The notes below the pieces were generated by a model. It did not search any database, was not told the origin of the DNA, and saw nothing but the letters and a program-made list of their open reading frames with translations. This document shows positions 19,025 through 27,561 of a DNA stretch of 64,000 bases, one piece after another. The stretch's first letter is position 1. The number at the start of each line of letters is the position of its first letter. The position numbers were made by a program, and so were the translations under genes. The stretch comes from DATBJG01 sp963790545 (GTDB lineage Bacteria > Acidobacteriota > Vicinamibacteria > Vicinamibacterales > JAMQPK01): the NCBI GenBank assembly GCA_963790545.1, contig CAWBPA010000017.1:992001-1056000 (forward strand), in the 5' to 3' direction.

Positions 19025-19942
19025 ATGAAAATTGCACTCTGCTCGCTCCTCGCAGTGGCCTTCTCGGCGTCTGCCGGCCTACAGAATGCCGGCCCGGCTC
19101 CCGGCGAGACCTTGAGCCAAAGCTATCGCGGGAGCCAGCGAGAGAACGTCGAGTACCAGAAAATTCCCCCCATCAAAATCTTCGACAATCTCTACTACGT
19201 TGGTCCGGGGTTCGTGTCGGTCTGGCTCATCCCCACGAGCGACGGACTCATTCTGGTCGACTCCGCGCAGGAACCGTATGTCGAGCACGTGATCGAGAGC
19301 ATCCGGAAAGCCGGCTTCGATCCCCGAAACGTCAAGTACATCCTGATCACTCACGGACATCTCGATCACTTTGGGGGCGCTTCAAGAATTCGACAAGTCT
19401 CGGGTGCCCGGGTCGCAGCGCTCGAGGAGGACTGGCAACTCATCGAGGCGGCTGCCAAGGCGCCCGTAAACCCGAATCGACCGTCTGGACCGGTGCTCGT
19501 CCGCGACCTGGTGACGAAAGAGGGCGACACGATCGTGTCAGGGACTACAACGGTGAAGGTGTACAAGATGCCCGGTCACACCCCAGGTTCTGCCTCGTTC
19601 GAGTTCACGGTCTACGACGGCGTCAACCAGTACAAGGCGTTGATCTTCGGAGGCCCGGGCCAGCGCAACGGCATTGAGGGCGGCACACAGTTCCTCGCCA
19701 GCATCGAGCGGCTCGAGCGTGAGTTCTCTGATCTTGAAGTGCCCGTCCACGTGCATAGCTGGTTGACGACTTACCCGTATCCCGGTGGAGCGGTGTTCGA
19801 GCGCGCGCAATCGCTCGCACGACGGAAGCCCGGGCAAGCGCATCCGTTCGTTGATAATGCAACGTGGCGACAGTGGCTCAAGACAGCGCACGCCGGCACG
19901 CGCAAGTACATCGAGGACGTTAAAGTCGGACTCCTGAAGTGA
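19025..19942 (+). CDS. Exported metallo-beta-lactamase-fold hydrolase
   Basis: This is a 305-residue MBL-fold protein with a signal peptide (M-K-I-A-L-C-S-L-L-A-V-A-F-S-A). Zinc ligands are in T-H-G-H-L-D-H-F-G-G and G-H-T-P-G-S. The order and the extracytoplasmic location resemble subclass B3 beta-lactamases, but the third metal site around F-G-G-P-G differs from the well-studied enzymes, so antibiotic hydrolysis should not be assumed; a lactone or other ester substrate is equally possible. It starts five bases after the preceding gene and closes the plus-strand run. Confidence 0.87.
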   Translation: MKIALCSLLAVAFSASAGLQNAGPAPGETLSQSYRGSQRENVEYQKIPPIKIFDNLYYVGPGFVSVWLIPTSDGLILVDSAQEPYVEHVIESIRKAGFDPRNVKYILITHGHLDHFGGASRIRQVSGARVAALEEDWQLIEAAAKAPVNPNRPSGPVLVRDLVTKEGDTIVSGTTTVKVYKMPGHTPGSASFEFTVYDGVNQYKALIFGGPGQRNGIEGGTQFLASIERLEREFSDLEVPVHVHSWLTTYPYPGGAVFERAQSLARRKPGQAHPFVDNATWRQWLKTAHAGTRKYIEDVKVGLLK

Positions 19943-19974
19943 GCGAATCCGAGTCCCGAACCCCGAGTCCCGAG

Positions 19975-21045
19975 CTACTGCGTCGCCGCTTGCGCCGAAG
20001 GTGGCGTCAGCGACGAGAGATACGCCGTAATGGCGAGAAGGTCATCGTCATTCAGCCTGGCGAGCACCGGTTTCATCAACTGGGCGTCTGTGCCCTTTCG
20101 CGTGCCTGCCTTGAAGTCGTACAGCTGCCGAGCGGTGTAGCTGGCCGTGCGACCGGCAATACCCGGTACGTTCCCGAGCCCCTGGAGATCGTCGCCGTGG
20201 CAGATGGCGCACTCCGTGGTTCTGCCCGCGCCGGTCATGACCAGTGCTTCGCCCTTCTTGATGCTGCCGCGCGGCACGTACGCGATGAAACCGGATCGTG
20301 GATCGCGCATGACGTTGGTGCGCTCCGGATTTTCCGGTACCTCGATGATGCGTTGGCCCAACTTTTCTGTGCCGCCACCCGCAATGGGCAAGAACAATCC
20401 ATTCTCCGTCGCCCGCACTTTTGGCGCCTCGTCTGCCTCGACCACTTTGACCCACGGCGTCCACTTCATCGACGCAAAATAGGCGGCCGCGGCTTTGGCT
20501 TCGGCGGCGGTCAGCGCTTTGGCAATCGCAATCATCTCGTTGGTGTTGGCTTTTCGAGGATCGGCACTCCGACGCGCCCCGTTCGTGAAATCTGCGAGTT
20601 GCTGCAGGATGTACCCTTCCGAGAGACCTGCAACCGCCGCGTTCTCCATTTTGCCCTTGCCGTTTGGATAGTGGCAGAGCGCACACGCGCGGACGCCGTC
20701 TTGCTCGCGACCATTCGCGACAATGGCGGGCATTGAAGGGTGATCGCCGGGGTACCAGTCGGCAGGACCGTAATCGAAATACGACTGATTGCGTGTAAAC
20801 GTGCGATCAGTCCCGGGCAGGTTTCGCAGGATCCCGTCATCAGCTACAGGAGCCGCAGGACGCGCACAACTCACGGCGCGTTTGGGATCCGTGCAGGCCG
20901 GCGCAGCCTCTCCTGGGGAAGGGGGACCAAAGTACCCATATGGCCACGGAGGCACGCCGCTTTGCGCCAGAAGGCGCAATCCGGCAATGGCGACGAGACC
21001 GAGCGCCAGCAGCATTCGGTGCGCGTATCGAGATCCAGTGGACAA
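19975..21045 (-). CDS. Di-heme cytochrome c
   Basis: This 356-residue periplasmic protein has an N-terminal signal segment and two heme c sites: C-A-L-C-H (about residue 120) and C-A-I-C-H (about residue 275). Each lies in a cytochrome c domain with the usual downstream helix and a Met region (for example P-V-L-A-R-L-N-D-D-D-L-L-A-I-T-A-Y-L). The layout is like cytochrome c4/c553-type electron carriers. The start is a TTG at 21045 with AGGAGG four bases upstream, which outweighs a downstream ATG at 21015. It converges on the exported-enzyme cluster and could carry electrons for periplasmic oxidations there. Confidence 0.9.
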   Translation of the reverse strand: MSTGSRYAHRMLLALGLVAIAGLRLLAQSGVPPWPYGYFGPPSPGEAAPACTDPKRAVSCARPAAPVADDGILRNLPGTDRTFTRNQSYFDYGPADWYPGDHPSMPAIVANGREQDGVRACALCHYPNGKGKMENAAVAGLSEGYILQQLADFTNGARRSADPRKANTNEMIAIAKALTAAEAKAAAAYFASMKWTPWVKVVEADEAPKVRATENGLFLPIAGGGTEKLGQRIIEVPENPERTNVMRDPRSGFIAYVPRGSIKKGEALVMTGAGRTTECAICHGDDLQGLGNVPGIAGRTASYTARQLYDFKAGTRKGTDAQLMKPVLARLNDDDLLAITAYLSSLTPPSAQAATQ

Positions 21046-21086
21046 GTTGCCTCCTGACGCGGCGAACAGAAAATGCCGTCGACAGT

Positions 21087-22149
21087 CTACACACCACCTC
21101 GGGCTTTCAAGAAGGCCACCACTCGCGGGTGCTTATGGTACGCGGCCCAGCCCACCGGCGTGCTGTGATGCTCGTTATCCTTCAGATCGAGGCTTGCTCC
21201 GGTGGAAAGCACCATGCGAATCATGGCAAGGTTTCCATGGATCGTTGCAGCGTGAAGCGCAGCGTAGCCGTGGGCGCCGAAGGCATTGGGATCGGCCCCG
21301 GCCTCGAGCAATCGTTTGATGATTGTCCGATCTCCCCCTGCCACAGCACCCGGCAGCGGCGACGGATCGCCGGTCGCCGACGCACCCTGTGCGAGAAGGA
21401 AGTCGACAACTTGACGCTGACCGTATCGTGCGGCCATACCCAAGGGCGTCTCACCTTCCGCGCAGAAGGTCTTTTCCTTGCCCGCGAATTTCGCGTTGAC
21501 GGCATTCGGAGTGTTGCGAACGAACGCCTTGACACGGCGAAGGTCGCCCAGCGCGCACGCCAGGTGAAGATCGATCTCGGCGCCGGCCTTCGCCAGAACG
21601 GCCACGACCTCGGGTTTTTCGATCGTCCACTCGACCGGTGTTTGATGGTGGAATGCATCTCGCGCCTGAGGGTCGGCTCCAGCCGCCAGCAGTGCCTTCG
21701 CCACGCCCGGCGAGCCAGCGAAATGAAGGGGCGTCGCCCCGTCTGGACCGCGGCTTGTCACCAGTTTGGGATCGTTCCGCAGCATGTGCCGTACGACACG
21801 AACGTTACCGAGTACGGCGGCCACGAAGATGTCCATCTGCGCCCCGTGATCAATCAACAGCCGCACGAGATCGGGTCGCAGCGGTACGGCGGCAAAATGG
21901 AGGGGTGCCCAGTCACTTTCTCCGGCCACTGGTCTTGCGGATGCCCCTCGGGCGAGCAGCCAGCGGACGATCCGCCGGTGGCCGCGAGCGACGGCGTAGT
22001 GTAACGCCCGGAAGGATCCTTCCCAGTACCGGACCCTGACCGAGCGTATCCACCAACCCGGGCCGAGCGGTGAGCAAGCGTTTCAGCGTGACAAGGTCGC
22101 CACGTTCGGCCGCGAATAACCAGTCACGGACGAGTTTGGGATCGGCCAT
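21087..22149 (-). pseudogene. Ankyrin-repeat protein, one frameshift
   Basis: This is a protein of about 353 residues made of ankyrin-type helix pairs, for example G-A-T-P-L-H-F-A, G-E-T-P-L-G-M-A-A-R-Y-G and G-Y-A-A-L-H-A-A-T-I-H-G-N. The N-terminal part (from the ATG at 22149, M-A-D-P-K-L-V-R-D-W) is in a different frame from the rest. The join is at 22026-22030, where plus-strand GTACC should read GTAC. Removing that base restores G-Q-G-P-Y-W-E-G-S-F-R-A-L-H-Y-A-V-A-R-G-H. No signal peptide is visible, so it is probably cytoplasmic and binds another protein. The next gene diverges from it with almost no gap. Confidence 0.85.
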
Positions 22150-22194
22150 TTGCAGCCTGGACTACGCTTGTCACAACATTACCACCACCTGCCG

Positions 22195-23355
22195 ATGCTC
22201 AACACACTTGCGGTTTCCGGATACCGGTCCCTGCGTGATCTGACGATCCCGCTCGATCGTCTCAATCTCGTCACGGGTCCCAACGGGAGCGGCAAATCGA
22301 ACCTGTATCGCGCGCTCAGGCTGCTTGCCGAAACGGCACAGGGCCGGGTCATCTCGTCGCTCGCCCGCGAAGGCGGTCTGCCATCGACGATCTGGGCCGG
22401 ACCCGAGGCATTTTCGCGTGCGGTTGTCCGGGGGGAGCACCCTGTTCAGGGAACTGTTCGCAAGAAGCCGATGAGCCTGCGCCTGGGGTTTGCCGGTGAC
22501 GAATTTAGTTACGCCATCGATCTTGGACTGCCGGCACCTCCAAGCGGCGCGTTCGGACACGATCCAGAGATTAAGAGAGAATGCGTCTGGAGTGGGGAGA
22601 CACTTCGGCCTTCAGCGGTCCTCGTGGATCGACGCGGGCCGCTCGTCAAGACCCGCGAGCGCAATGGCGACTGGACGATCATCACCCACGGCCTTGCCAG
22701 CTTCGACAGCATGATGACGCACTGTGCGGACCCGCGGAACACGCCAGAAGTGCTCATGCTGCGCGAGGAAATGCGCGCATGGCGGTTCTACGATCATTTC
22801 CGGACCGACGCGGCTGCACCCGCGCGACTTCCACAAATCGGCACGCATACACCCATCCTGAGCCACGATGGTGCAGATCTGGCGGCAGCCCTTCAGACAA
22901 TCCGTGAGATAGGCGACACCGGCGCGCTGGACGAGGCAATCGAGGACGCGTTCCCGGGTGGGCGCGTCGAGGTAAGCCACGGCAATGGATGGTTCGAAGT
23001 GGCCATGCGGCAACACGGACTGCTTCGTCCGTTGAAAGCGGCCGAACTTTCCGACGGCACGCTGCGTTACCTGTTGTGGGTGGCTGCCCTTCTGACTCCC
23101 CGACCGCCAGGATTGCTGGTCCTCAACGAACCGGAAACGAGCCTCCATCCGGACCTGCTCCCTGCCCTGGGCCGCCTGGTTGCGCAAACAGCCGAACGAT
23201 CGCAAGTCGTGGTCGTCTCACATGCACCCTCGCTCATCGACACCCTGCAGCAACTGCCCGATTGTCGCTCAATCACGCTCGAGAAAACGTTGGGAGAGAC
23301 ACGACTCTTGCACGAGGATCAAAACCGGGCGGCATGGCAGTGGCCGGCGCGCTGA
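22195..23355 (+). CDS. AAA family ATPase (RecF/SMC-like, AAA_21 type)
   Basis: This is a 386-residue ATPase with Walker A G-P-N-G-S-G-K-S-N (about residues 31-39), a signature-like L-S-D-G-T-L-R-Y region (about 285), Walker B L-L-V-L-N-E-P-E-T-S-L-H-P and the His switch V-V-V-S-H-A-P-S. This arrangement fits single-gene ABC/RecF-like AAA proteins that act with nucleases or in defence and repair. There is no TOPRIM or other nuclease domain in the chain, and no partner gene is adjacent. The ATG at 22195 is preferred over an upstream TTG because the conserved L-A-V-S-G-Y-R-S-L-R strand begins right after it. Confidence 0.88.
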   Translation: MLNTLAVSGYRSLRDLTIPLDRLNLVTGPNGSGKSNLYRALRLLAETAQGRVISSLAREGGLPSTIWAGPEAFSRAVVRGEHPVQGTVRKKPMSLRLGFAGDEFSYAIDLGLPAPPSGAFGHDPEIKRECVWSGETLRPSAVLVDRRGPLVKTRERNGDWTIITHGLASFDSMMTHCADPRNTPEVLMLREEMRAWRFYDHFRTDAAAPARLPQIGTHTPILSHDGADLAAALQTIREIGDTGALDEAIEDAFPGGRVEVSHGNGWFEVAMRQHGLLRPLKAAELSDGTLRYLLWVAALLTPRPPGLLVLNEPETSLHPDLLPALGRLVAQTAERSQVVVVSHAPSLIDTLQQLPDCRSITLEKTLGETRLLHEDQNRAAWQWPAR

Positions 23356-23383
23356 TCTCGCGCCTGGCTGCAAGCTGCTCACC

Positions 23384-23872
23384 TTACGACCTGAGGGCGA
23401 GGATCAGCAATACCATCGCCACTAGCGCAGCCGCCGTGCGCACGTGGTTCCAGGCCGTCCAACTCGCGAGATACCCGGCCCAGAGCCTCGCGCCATCGTC
23501 GCTTGCCGGATTAGCGGCTGCGAGCGCGTTGTTCCTCGGCACGTTGAACACTATCGTGACCAGAAATGTCCCGAGGAGATACGACAGGCTGCCGGTAAGC
23601 TCGAAGACGGCAGCAGGTTGGCCCCACGTGAGGATCGAGGCAACGGCGAGAGCCACCGAGACCACGCCGGTGCCGAGAAACGCTGTCATGAACCACGGAT
23701 TGATGACCACGACATTGATTAACTGCATCGCGGCGATGCCCTGTGCCGGTGGGACACGCGACAACGCCTTCATCACGAACGTCGAAAACGCGAAAAATAC
23801 GCCGGCGATCAAGCCGCACCCAACCGCACCGGCAAGGGTCAGGACCGAGCGCCAATCGATCATCTGAAGCAA
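23384..23872 (-). CDS. DUF1772 (anthrone oxygenase-like) membrane protein
   Basis: This 162-residue protein has four membrane helices. The first has G-V-F-F-A-F-S-T-F-V-M, the second I-N-P-W-F-M-T-A-F-L-G-T-G, and a central N-V-P-R-N-N-A-L loop matches DUF1772. The family includes fungal anthrone oxygenases, but bacterial members are not characterised. Its start lies eight bases after the SurE stop, so the two probably share a transcript. Confidence 0.87.
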   Translation of the reverse strand: MLQMIDWRSVLTLAGAVGCGLIAGVFFAFSTFVMKALSRVPPAQGIAAMQLINVVVINPWFMTAFLGTGVVSVALAVASILTWGQPAAVFELTGSLSYLLGTFLVTIVFNVPRNNALAAANPASDDGARLWAGYLASWTAWNHVRTAAALVAMVLLILALRS

Positions 23873-23880
23873 CTCAGCGG

Positions 23881-24738
23881 TCAGCGTGGCCGGTCTGCAC
23901 TGGCGATTTCTGGGAGACCAGTCTCCGCGAGTGGAGTCGATGCTTCGTCCTCTCGAACGGACCGGGCTGCCTCAGGGGAAGAGGTCGCAGGCGAGACCGC
24001 CGCGGCAATGGCCTCGTCCAATGGATGCCGCGCGTACGCCTTGGCGAGTTGCTCTTCGTCGGTCAGATCGAGCCTGAGAGGAGTCAGCGAGATCCAGCTC
24101 TGCTCTACTGCCCAGCGATCCGTGCCTTCTTCGGCTCCCTCAATTGGAACAACGGTAAACCAAAAGAGCTCACGTCCCAACGGATCCTTCGTCGGCACAA
24201 TCCGACCGTCATAACGTCTCACCGAGACGCGGGTCCAGACCAGCCCTCGGGGTTGACGAGGAAAGTTCACGTTGACGAGCGGAACCGGATCGTCGGCGAG
24301 TGTCTGAAGTACCTGGCGGATCCACGGCTTCAGCGATTCCAGGTTGGAGTCACTGCCGGCTGGCGCACTCAACGCCACGCCCCGCAACCCGAGCAGCACC
24401 GCCTGCTTGGCGGCTGCCAGCGTGCCCGAATGCCAGATGGCATTGCCAAGATTCAGGCCGAGGTTCAACCCCGACAACACGAGGTCCACCTTGTCCCATT
24501 GATGGGCGCCCAGTGCGACGCAGTCCGCGGGCGTGCCGTTGACGCGATACGCCGACAGGCCCTTGATGTTCGTCGGGCGATAAGACAGCGGCCGTGATGA
24601 CGTAATCGCGTGGCCGGAAGACGACCGTTCGACGTCGGGCGCCACAACACGCACGGTGCCGAACTCTGAAGCCACTTCTGCCAGGGCCGCGATTCCGGGA
24701 CTGTAGATGCCATCGTCATTGGACACGAGGATTCGCAT
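23881..24738 (-). CDS. surE: 5'/3'-nucleotidase SurE
   Basis: This 285-residue enzyme removes phosphate from nucleoside 5'- or 3'-monophosphates. It has the SurE opening R-I-L-V-S-N-D-D-G-I-Y-S-P-G, the metal site region D-V-E-R-S-S-S-G-H, the V-N-G-T-P-A-D-C-V strand and S-G-L-N-L-G-L-N-L-G with G-T-L-A-A-A. The C-terminal tail beyond about residue 250 (Ser/Ala/Glu-rich) is longer than usual and looks unstructured. It lies upstream of the DUF1772 gene with an 8-base gap and is divergent from the lipid kinase. Confidence 0.93.
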   Translation of the reverse strand: MRILVSNDDGIYSPGIAALAEVASEFGTVRVVAPDVERSSSGHAITSSRPLSYRPTNIKGLSAYRVNGTPADCVALGAHQWDKVDLVLSGLNLGLNLGNAIWHSGTLAAAKQAVLLGLRGVALSAPAGSDSNLESLKPWIRQVLQTLADDPVPLVNVNFPRQPRGLVWTRVSVRRYDGRIVPTKDPLGRELFWFTVVPIEGAEEGTDRWAVEQSWISLTPLRLDLTDEEQLAKAYARHPLDEAIAAAVSPATSSPEAARSVREDEASTPLAETGLPEIASADRPR

Positions 24739-24850
24739 GTCTCAGACTGCTGCAAACAGCCGGCCAGAAGCACCGTGTCGGATCTCACGATTTCGCCCGC
24801 TGCCGGGCATGAATCTTGAAGCGCCTCGCGACAGTGACTGACTACGCGAC

Positions 24851-25720
24851 ATGAAAATCTCACTGCTCTTCAATGAGTCCGCTGGCGATGGCGTCTCGAG
24901 CGACTGGCTCTGCGACACCATGAGAAAGGCCGGCCACGGCCCCATACGGCTGGTGGAAAAGGACGAGTTCGATCAGGTGCTGCGGGACTCGCCTGAGCTC
25001 GTCGTGGCTGCTGGCGGAGACGGAACCGTCCGCAGAGCGGCGGAGGCTCTCGCGGGCCGTGGCATCCCACTGGCGATCCTGCCGCTCGGCACGGCGAATA
25101 ACATCGCCAGAAGCGTGGGCATAGACGGATCTCTTGCCAAGCTCATCGATCGCTGGCACGACGCCCGTCGCCGACCGCTCGATCTGGGAGTCGTCCGCGG
25201 AGCCTGGGGTGAGCATCGTTTTGTGGAAGGTGTCGGAGGCGGATTGATCCCCGCCGGAATCGCCGCCATGCAGGCCGAACCGGAAGACGACGAAGAGGAC
25301 GCGGACGCGAGGGTCGCGCGCGCTTTGCGAAGGTATCGCGACGTGTTGTCTCGCCTCCGACCTCGCCGCTGGACGGTGACGGTGGATGGCAGCACGCAGG
25401 AAGACGAATTCCTCGTTCTCGAGGTGCTCAATATTCGGTCAGTCGGACCGAACCTCGTCCTGTTCCCGGACGCCGACACCTCGGACGGTTATCTCTCCGT
25501 CGTGACGGCACAAGAGGAGCACCGCCAGGAACTCACCGACTATCTGCAGTGCCTCATCCACGGCAGAGCGTGCCGCGTCTCCCTTCCAAGGACACTTGCC
25601 CGACACATCAAGGTTGAGGGTTGGGAACAGATCCACGTCGACGATCGACTCGTCAGTTCGCCGGACGTCGGAACTGTGTGGATCGATATAGAAGCCGCAG
25701 CGCTCGAGGTGCTGGTGTAG
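24851..25720 (+). CDS. Diacylglycerol kinase-family lipid kinase
   Basis: This 289-residue protein has the DAGK/YegS catalytic motif A-A-G-G-D-G-T-V-R-R-A-A, then L-P-L-G-T-A-N-N-I-A-R-S and a C-terminal beta domain with F-P-D-A-D-T-S-D-G and D-D-R-L-V. It would phosphorylate a lipid such as diacylglycerol or a related membrane lipid using ATP. An acidic run (E-P-E-D-D-E-E-D-A-D) near residue 140 is an unusual insertion in the loop between domains. Divergent from SurE. Confidence 0.9.
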   Translation: MKISLLFNESAGDGVSSDWLCDTMRKAGHGPIRLVEKDEFDQVLRDSPELVVAAGGDGTVRRAAEALAGRGIPLAILPLGTANNIARSVGIDGSLAKLIDRWHDARRRPLDLGVVRGAWGEHRFVEGVGGGLIPAGIAAMQAEPEDDEEDADARVARALRRYRDVLSRLRPRRWTVTVDGSTQEDEFLVLEVLNIRSVGPNLVLFPDADTSDGYLSVVTAQEEHRQELTDYLQCLIHGRACRVSLPRTLARHIKVEGWEQIHVDDRLVSSPDVGTVWIDIEAAALEVLV

Positions 25721-25739
25721 GCAGTCGCGACAGTGAGGC

Positions 25740-27347
25740 CTACTTTGCGGGGGGATAAATGACTTTCCAGTCGCGCTTTATATCGACCACGATCCAGCCC
25801 CGCTGGGCCGCCTCGTCCAAACCACGTGCGAGTTGGCCAACATGTGATGTGCGGTCGTATGCCCATTCACGTTCGGCGTCGGTGTGGTGAACGATGAGCC
25901 CGAGACGAGGACCTGGAGCGGACGTGGTCCATTCGAGCATCTCGAAGTCTCCGTCGGAATTACCAAACGCCGCAATGGGTCGCCGACCAATGACCTGATG
26001 GATGCCAACAGGCTTGCCCGCTTTGTCGTCCACGTGGTCGATTTCGGCGAGGCGTAGCAGCACCGGAATTCCATTATTGACTTCGTACTTGACCTTGGCC
26101 CGACTTCCGATGACCTGCTCGGGCGGAATACCGTAGACGCGTTCGACCCAGGGACGCATGAATTCGACACCCCCACCAGAGACGATGAAGGTCTTGAACC
26201 CGTTCGCCCGCAGGTAGGCCAGAACCTCGAGCATGGGCTGGTACACCATTTCTGTGTAGAGCCGGTTCGTTTTCGGGTGCCGGGCCGACTCAATCCAGTT
26301 CTTGACGATGCCTTCGAACTCACCGGTCGTATTCCCCACGTGGGTCACCGACATGATTTCAAGCAGCCCCCGTTCTCCGCTTGCCGCCAGTGCTTTCATG
26401 TCACCTTCGAGCACACCCTTGAACGGCTGCTCGGTCTTCCACTCCGGATGTTGCGGCGCGAGCGCCTTGACCCGATCCAAGGCAAACGCGATCTGAACGT
26501 AAATCGGCTGCTCCGACCAGAGCGTCCCGTCGTTATCGAACGTGGCAATCCGTTCGGACGGGGGTATGAACTCAGGCCCGCCTTCCCTGGTCACACGTTC
26601 AACGAAATCGACAAGGGCGCTCTTCGGTGAGCCTTCGTTCCAGGACGCGAGTGGTTCAGCAAGCACCGATGGGGCCGGGGATGACGGGCTCGGCGTGCCA
26701 ACCGGTGCCGGCGGTGCCGCGGTTCCACAGCCGAACAAGGCGACGGCAAGCACAAACGAAAGCATGCGGCGGACGATCGAATAATGCAACATCATCAAAT
26801 TGTCGTGTCGAAGAGGCAGAAACACGCGAAAAGTCGCACCGCGGTCCGCGTTGTTTTCCGCGACAATCCGGCCGCTGTGGGCCTGGACGATACGGCGGGC
26901 AACGGCGAGGCCCATGCCCGTGCCTTCAGTCTTGGTGCTGAAGGACGGCTCGAACATCCGGTGCATTGCACGAACGGGAATGCCTGAACCTCTGTCCCGG
27001 ACGGATACTTCGGCCTGACTGTTGTGGATGGCTGTTGACACCACAAGATAGCGATGCTCTGGAGCCGTGTGCGCCAGGGCGTCAAGGCCGTTGAGCACCA
27101 GGTTCAGCAGCACCCGCTGCAGCTGACCACGATGACCCCACACGACGACAGGAGTGTTGTGAAGATTGGTCTGGACCCGCGCACCACGCGCTGCCGCATC
27201 CGGGACGAGAAGCTCCACGGTCTCGCGTGAGAGGTCGTTCATGTCGACGGGGCCTTCATTGCCATAGCGCGAAATTGCCCCAAGCAGCTGGCGAAAATCG
27301 TGAGCCATCGATGCAACCATCGCTGCCTGATTCAAAGTGAAGGCCAC
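25740..27347 (-). CDS. Composite ORF: truncated histidine kinase fused to a HAD lipoprotein
   Basis: One open frame of 535 residues joins two parts. Residues 1 to about 180 are a histidine kinase end: an H-box (M-A-H-D-F-R-Q-L-L), N-box N-L-V-L-N-G-L-D-A-L, G1 D-R-G-S-G-I-P and G2 G-T-G-M-G-L-A. The dimerisation domain is cut short, and no sensor is present. From about residue 185 a new signal-like stretch appears (M-L-S-F-V-L-A-V-A-L-F-G-C-G, a lipobox), then a HAD phosphatase-like domain with F-D-N-D-G-T-L-W, I-V-S-G-G-G and G-N-S-D-G-D. The HAD part looks like an independent lipoprotein starting near 26795. Stops in the +1 frame (TTTGATGATG) overlap that ATG, so a lost or shifted stop is more likely than a true fusion. 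Confidence 0.75.
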   Translation of the reverse strand: MAFTLNQAAMVASMAHDFRQLLGAISRYGNEGPVDMNDLSRETVELLVPDAAARGARVQTNLHNTPVVVWGHRGQLQRVLLNLVLNGLDALAHTAPEHRYLVVSTAIHNSQAEVSVRDRGSGIPVRAMHRMFEPSFSTKTEGTGMGLAVARRIVQAHSGRIVAENNADRGATFRVFLPLRHDNLMMLHYSIVRRMLSFVLAVALFGCGTAAPPAPVGTPSPSSPAPSVLAEPLASWNEGSPKSALVDFVERVTREGGPEFIPPSERIATFDNDGTLWSEQPIYVQIAFALDRVKALAPQHPEWKTEQPFKGVLEGDMKALAASGERGLLEIMSVTHVGNTTGEFEGIVKNWIESARHPKTNRLYTEMVYQPMLEVLAYLRANGFKTFIVSGGGVEFMRPWVERVYGIPPEQVIGSRAKVKYEVNNGIPVLLRLAEIDHVDDKAGKPVGIHQVIGRRPIAAFGNSDGDFEMLEWTTSAPGPRLGLIVHHTDAEREWAYDRTSHVGQLARGLDEAAQRGWIVVDIKRDWKVIYPPAK

Positions 27348-27561
27348 CGGCAGCGCCTTTTACCTTGGCGGTTTGCCAGCCACCTGACGTGGCCCCTCCG
27401 CCAGTGGTCGTCAGCGCGTGGTTGACGCCACGAAAGGGGGATCATTGCCACGAATCCTCGCGGGCAAGGCCATTTCCCTGTCCGTTCAAGGAGACACCCC
27501 GCCGAGCCGATAACTCCGAAGGGCGTCCAGCGAGTGTTATGCTGAGCGTGCCCCCGCGCCT

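Noticed and set aside
19025..19942. Antibiotic-resistance beta-lactamase call
   Set aside because: Fold and export fit, but metal-site details do not establish beta-lactam hydrolysis.
22195..23355. Defence-system (OLD/Gabija-like) call for the AAA ATPase
   Set aside because: No TOPRIM or nuclease domain and no partner gene adjacent.
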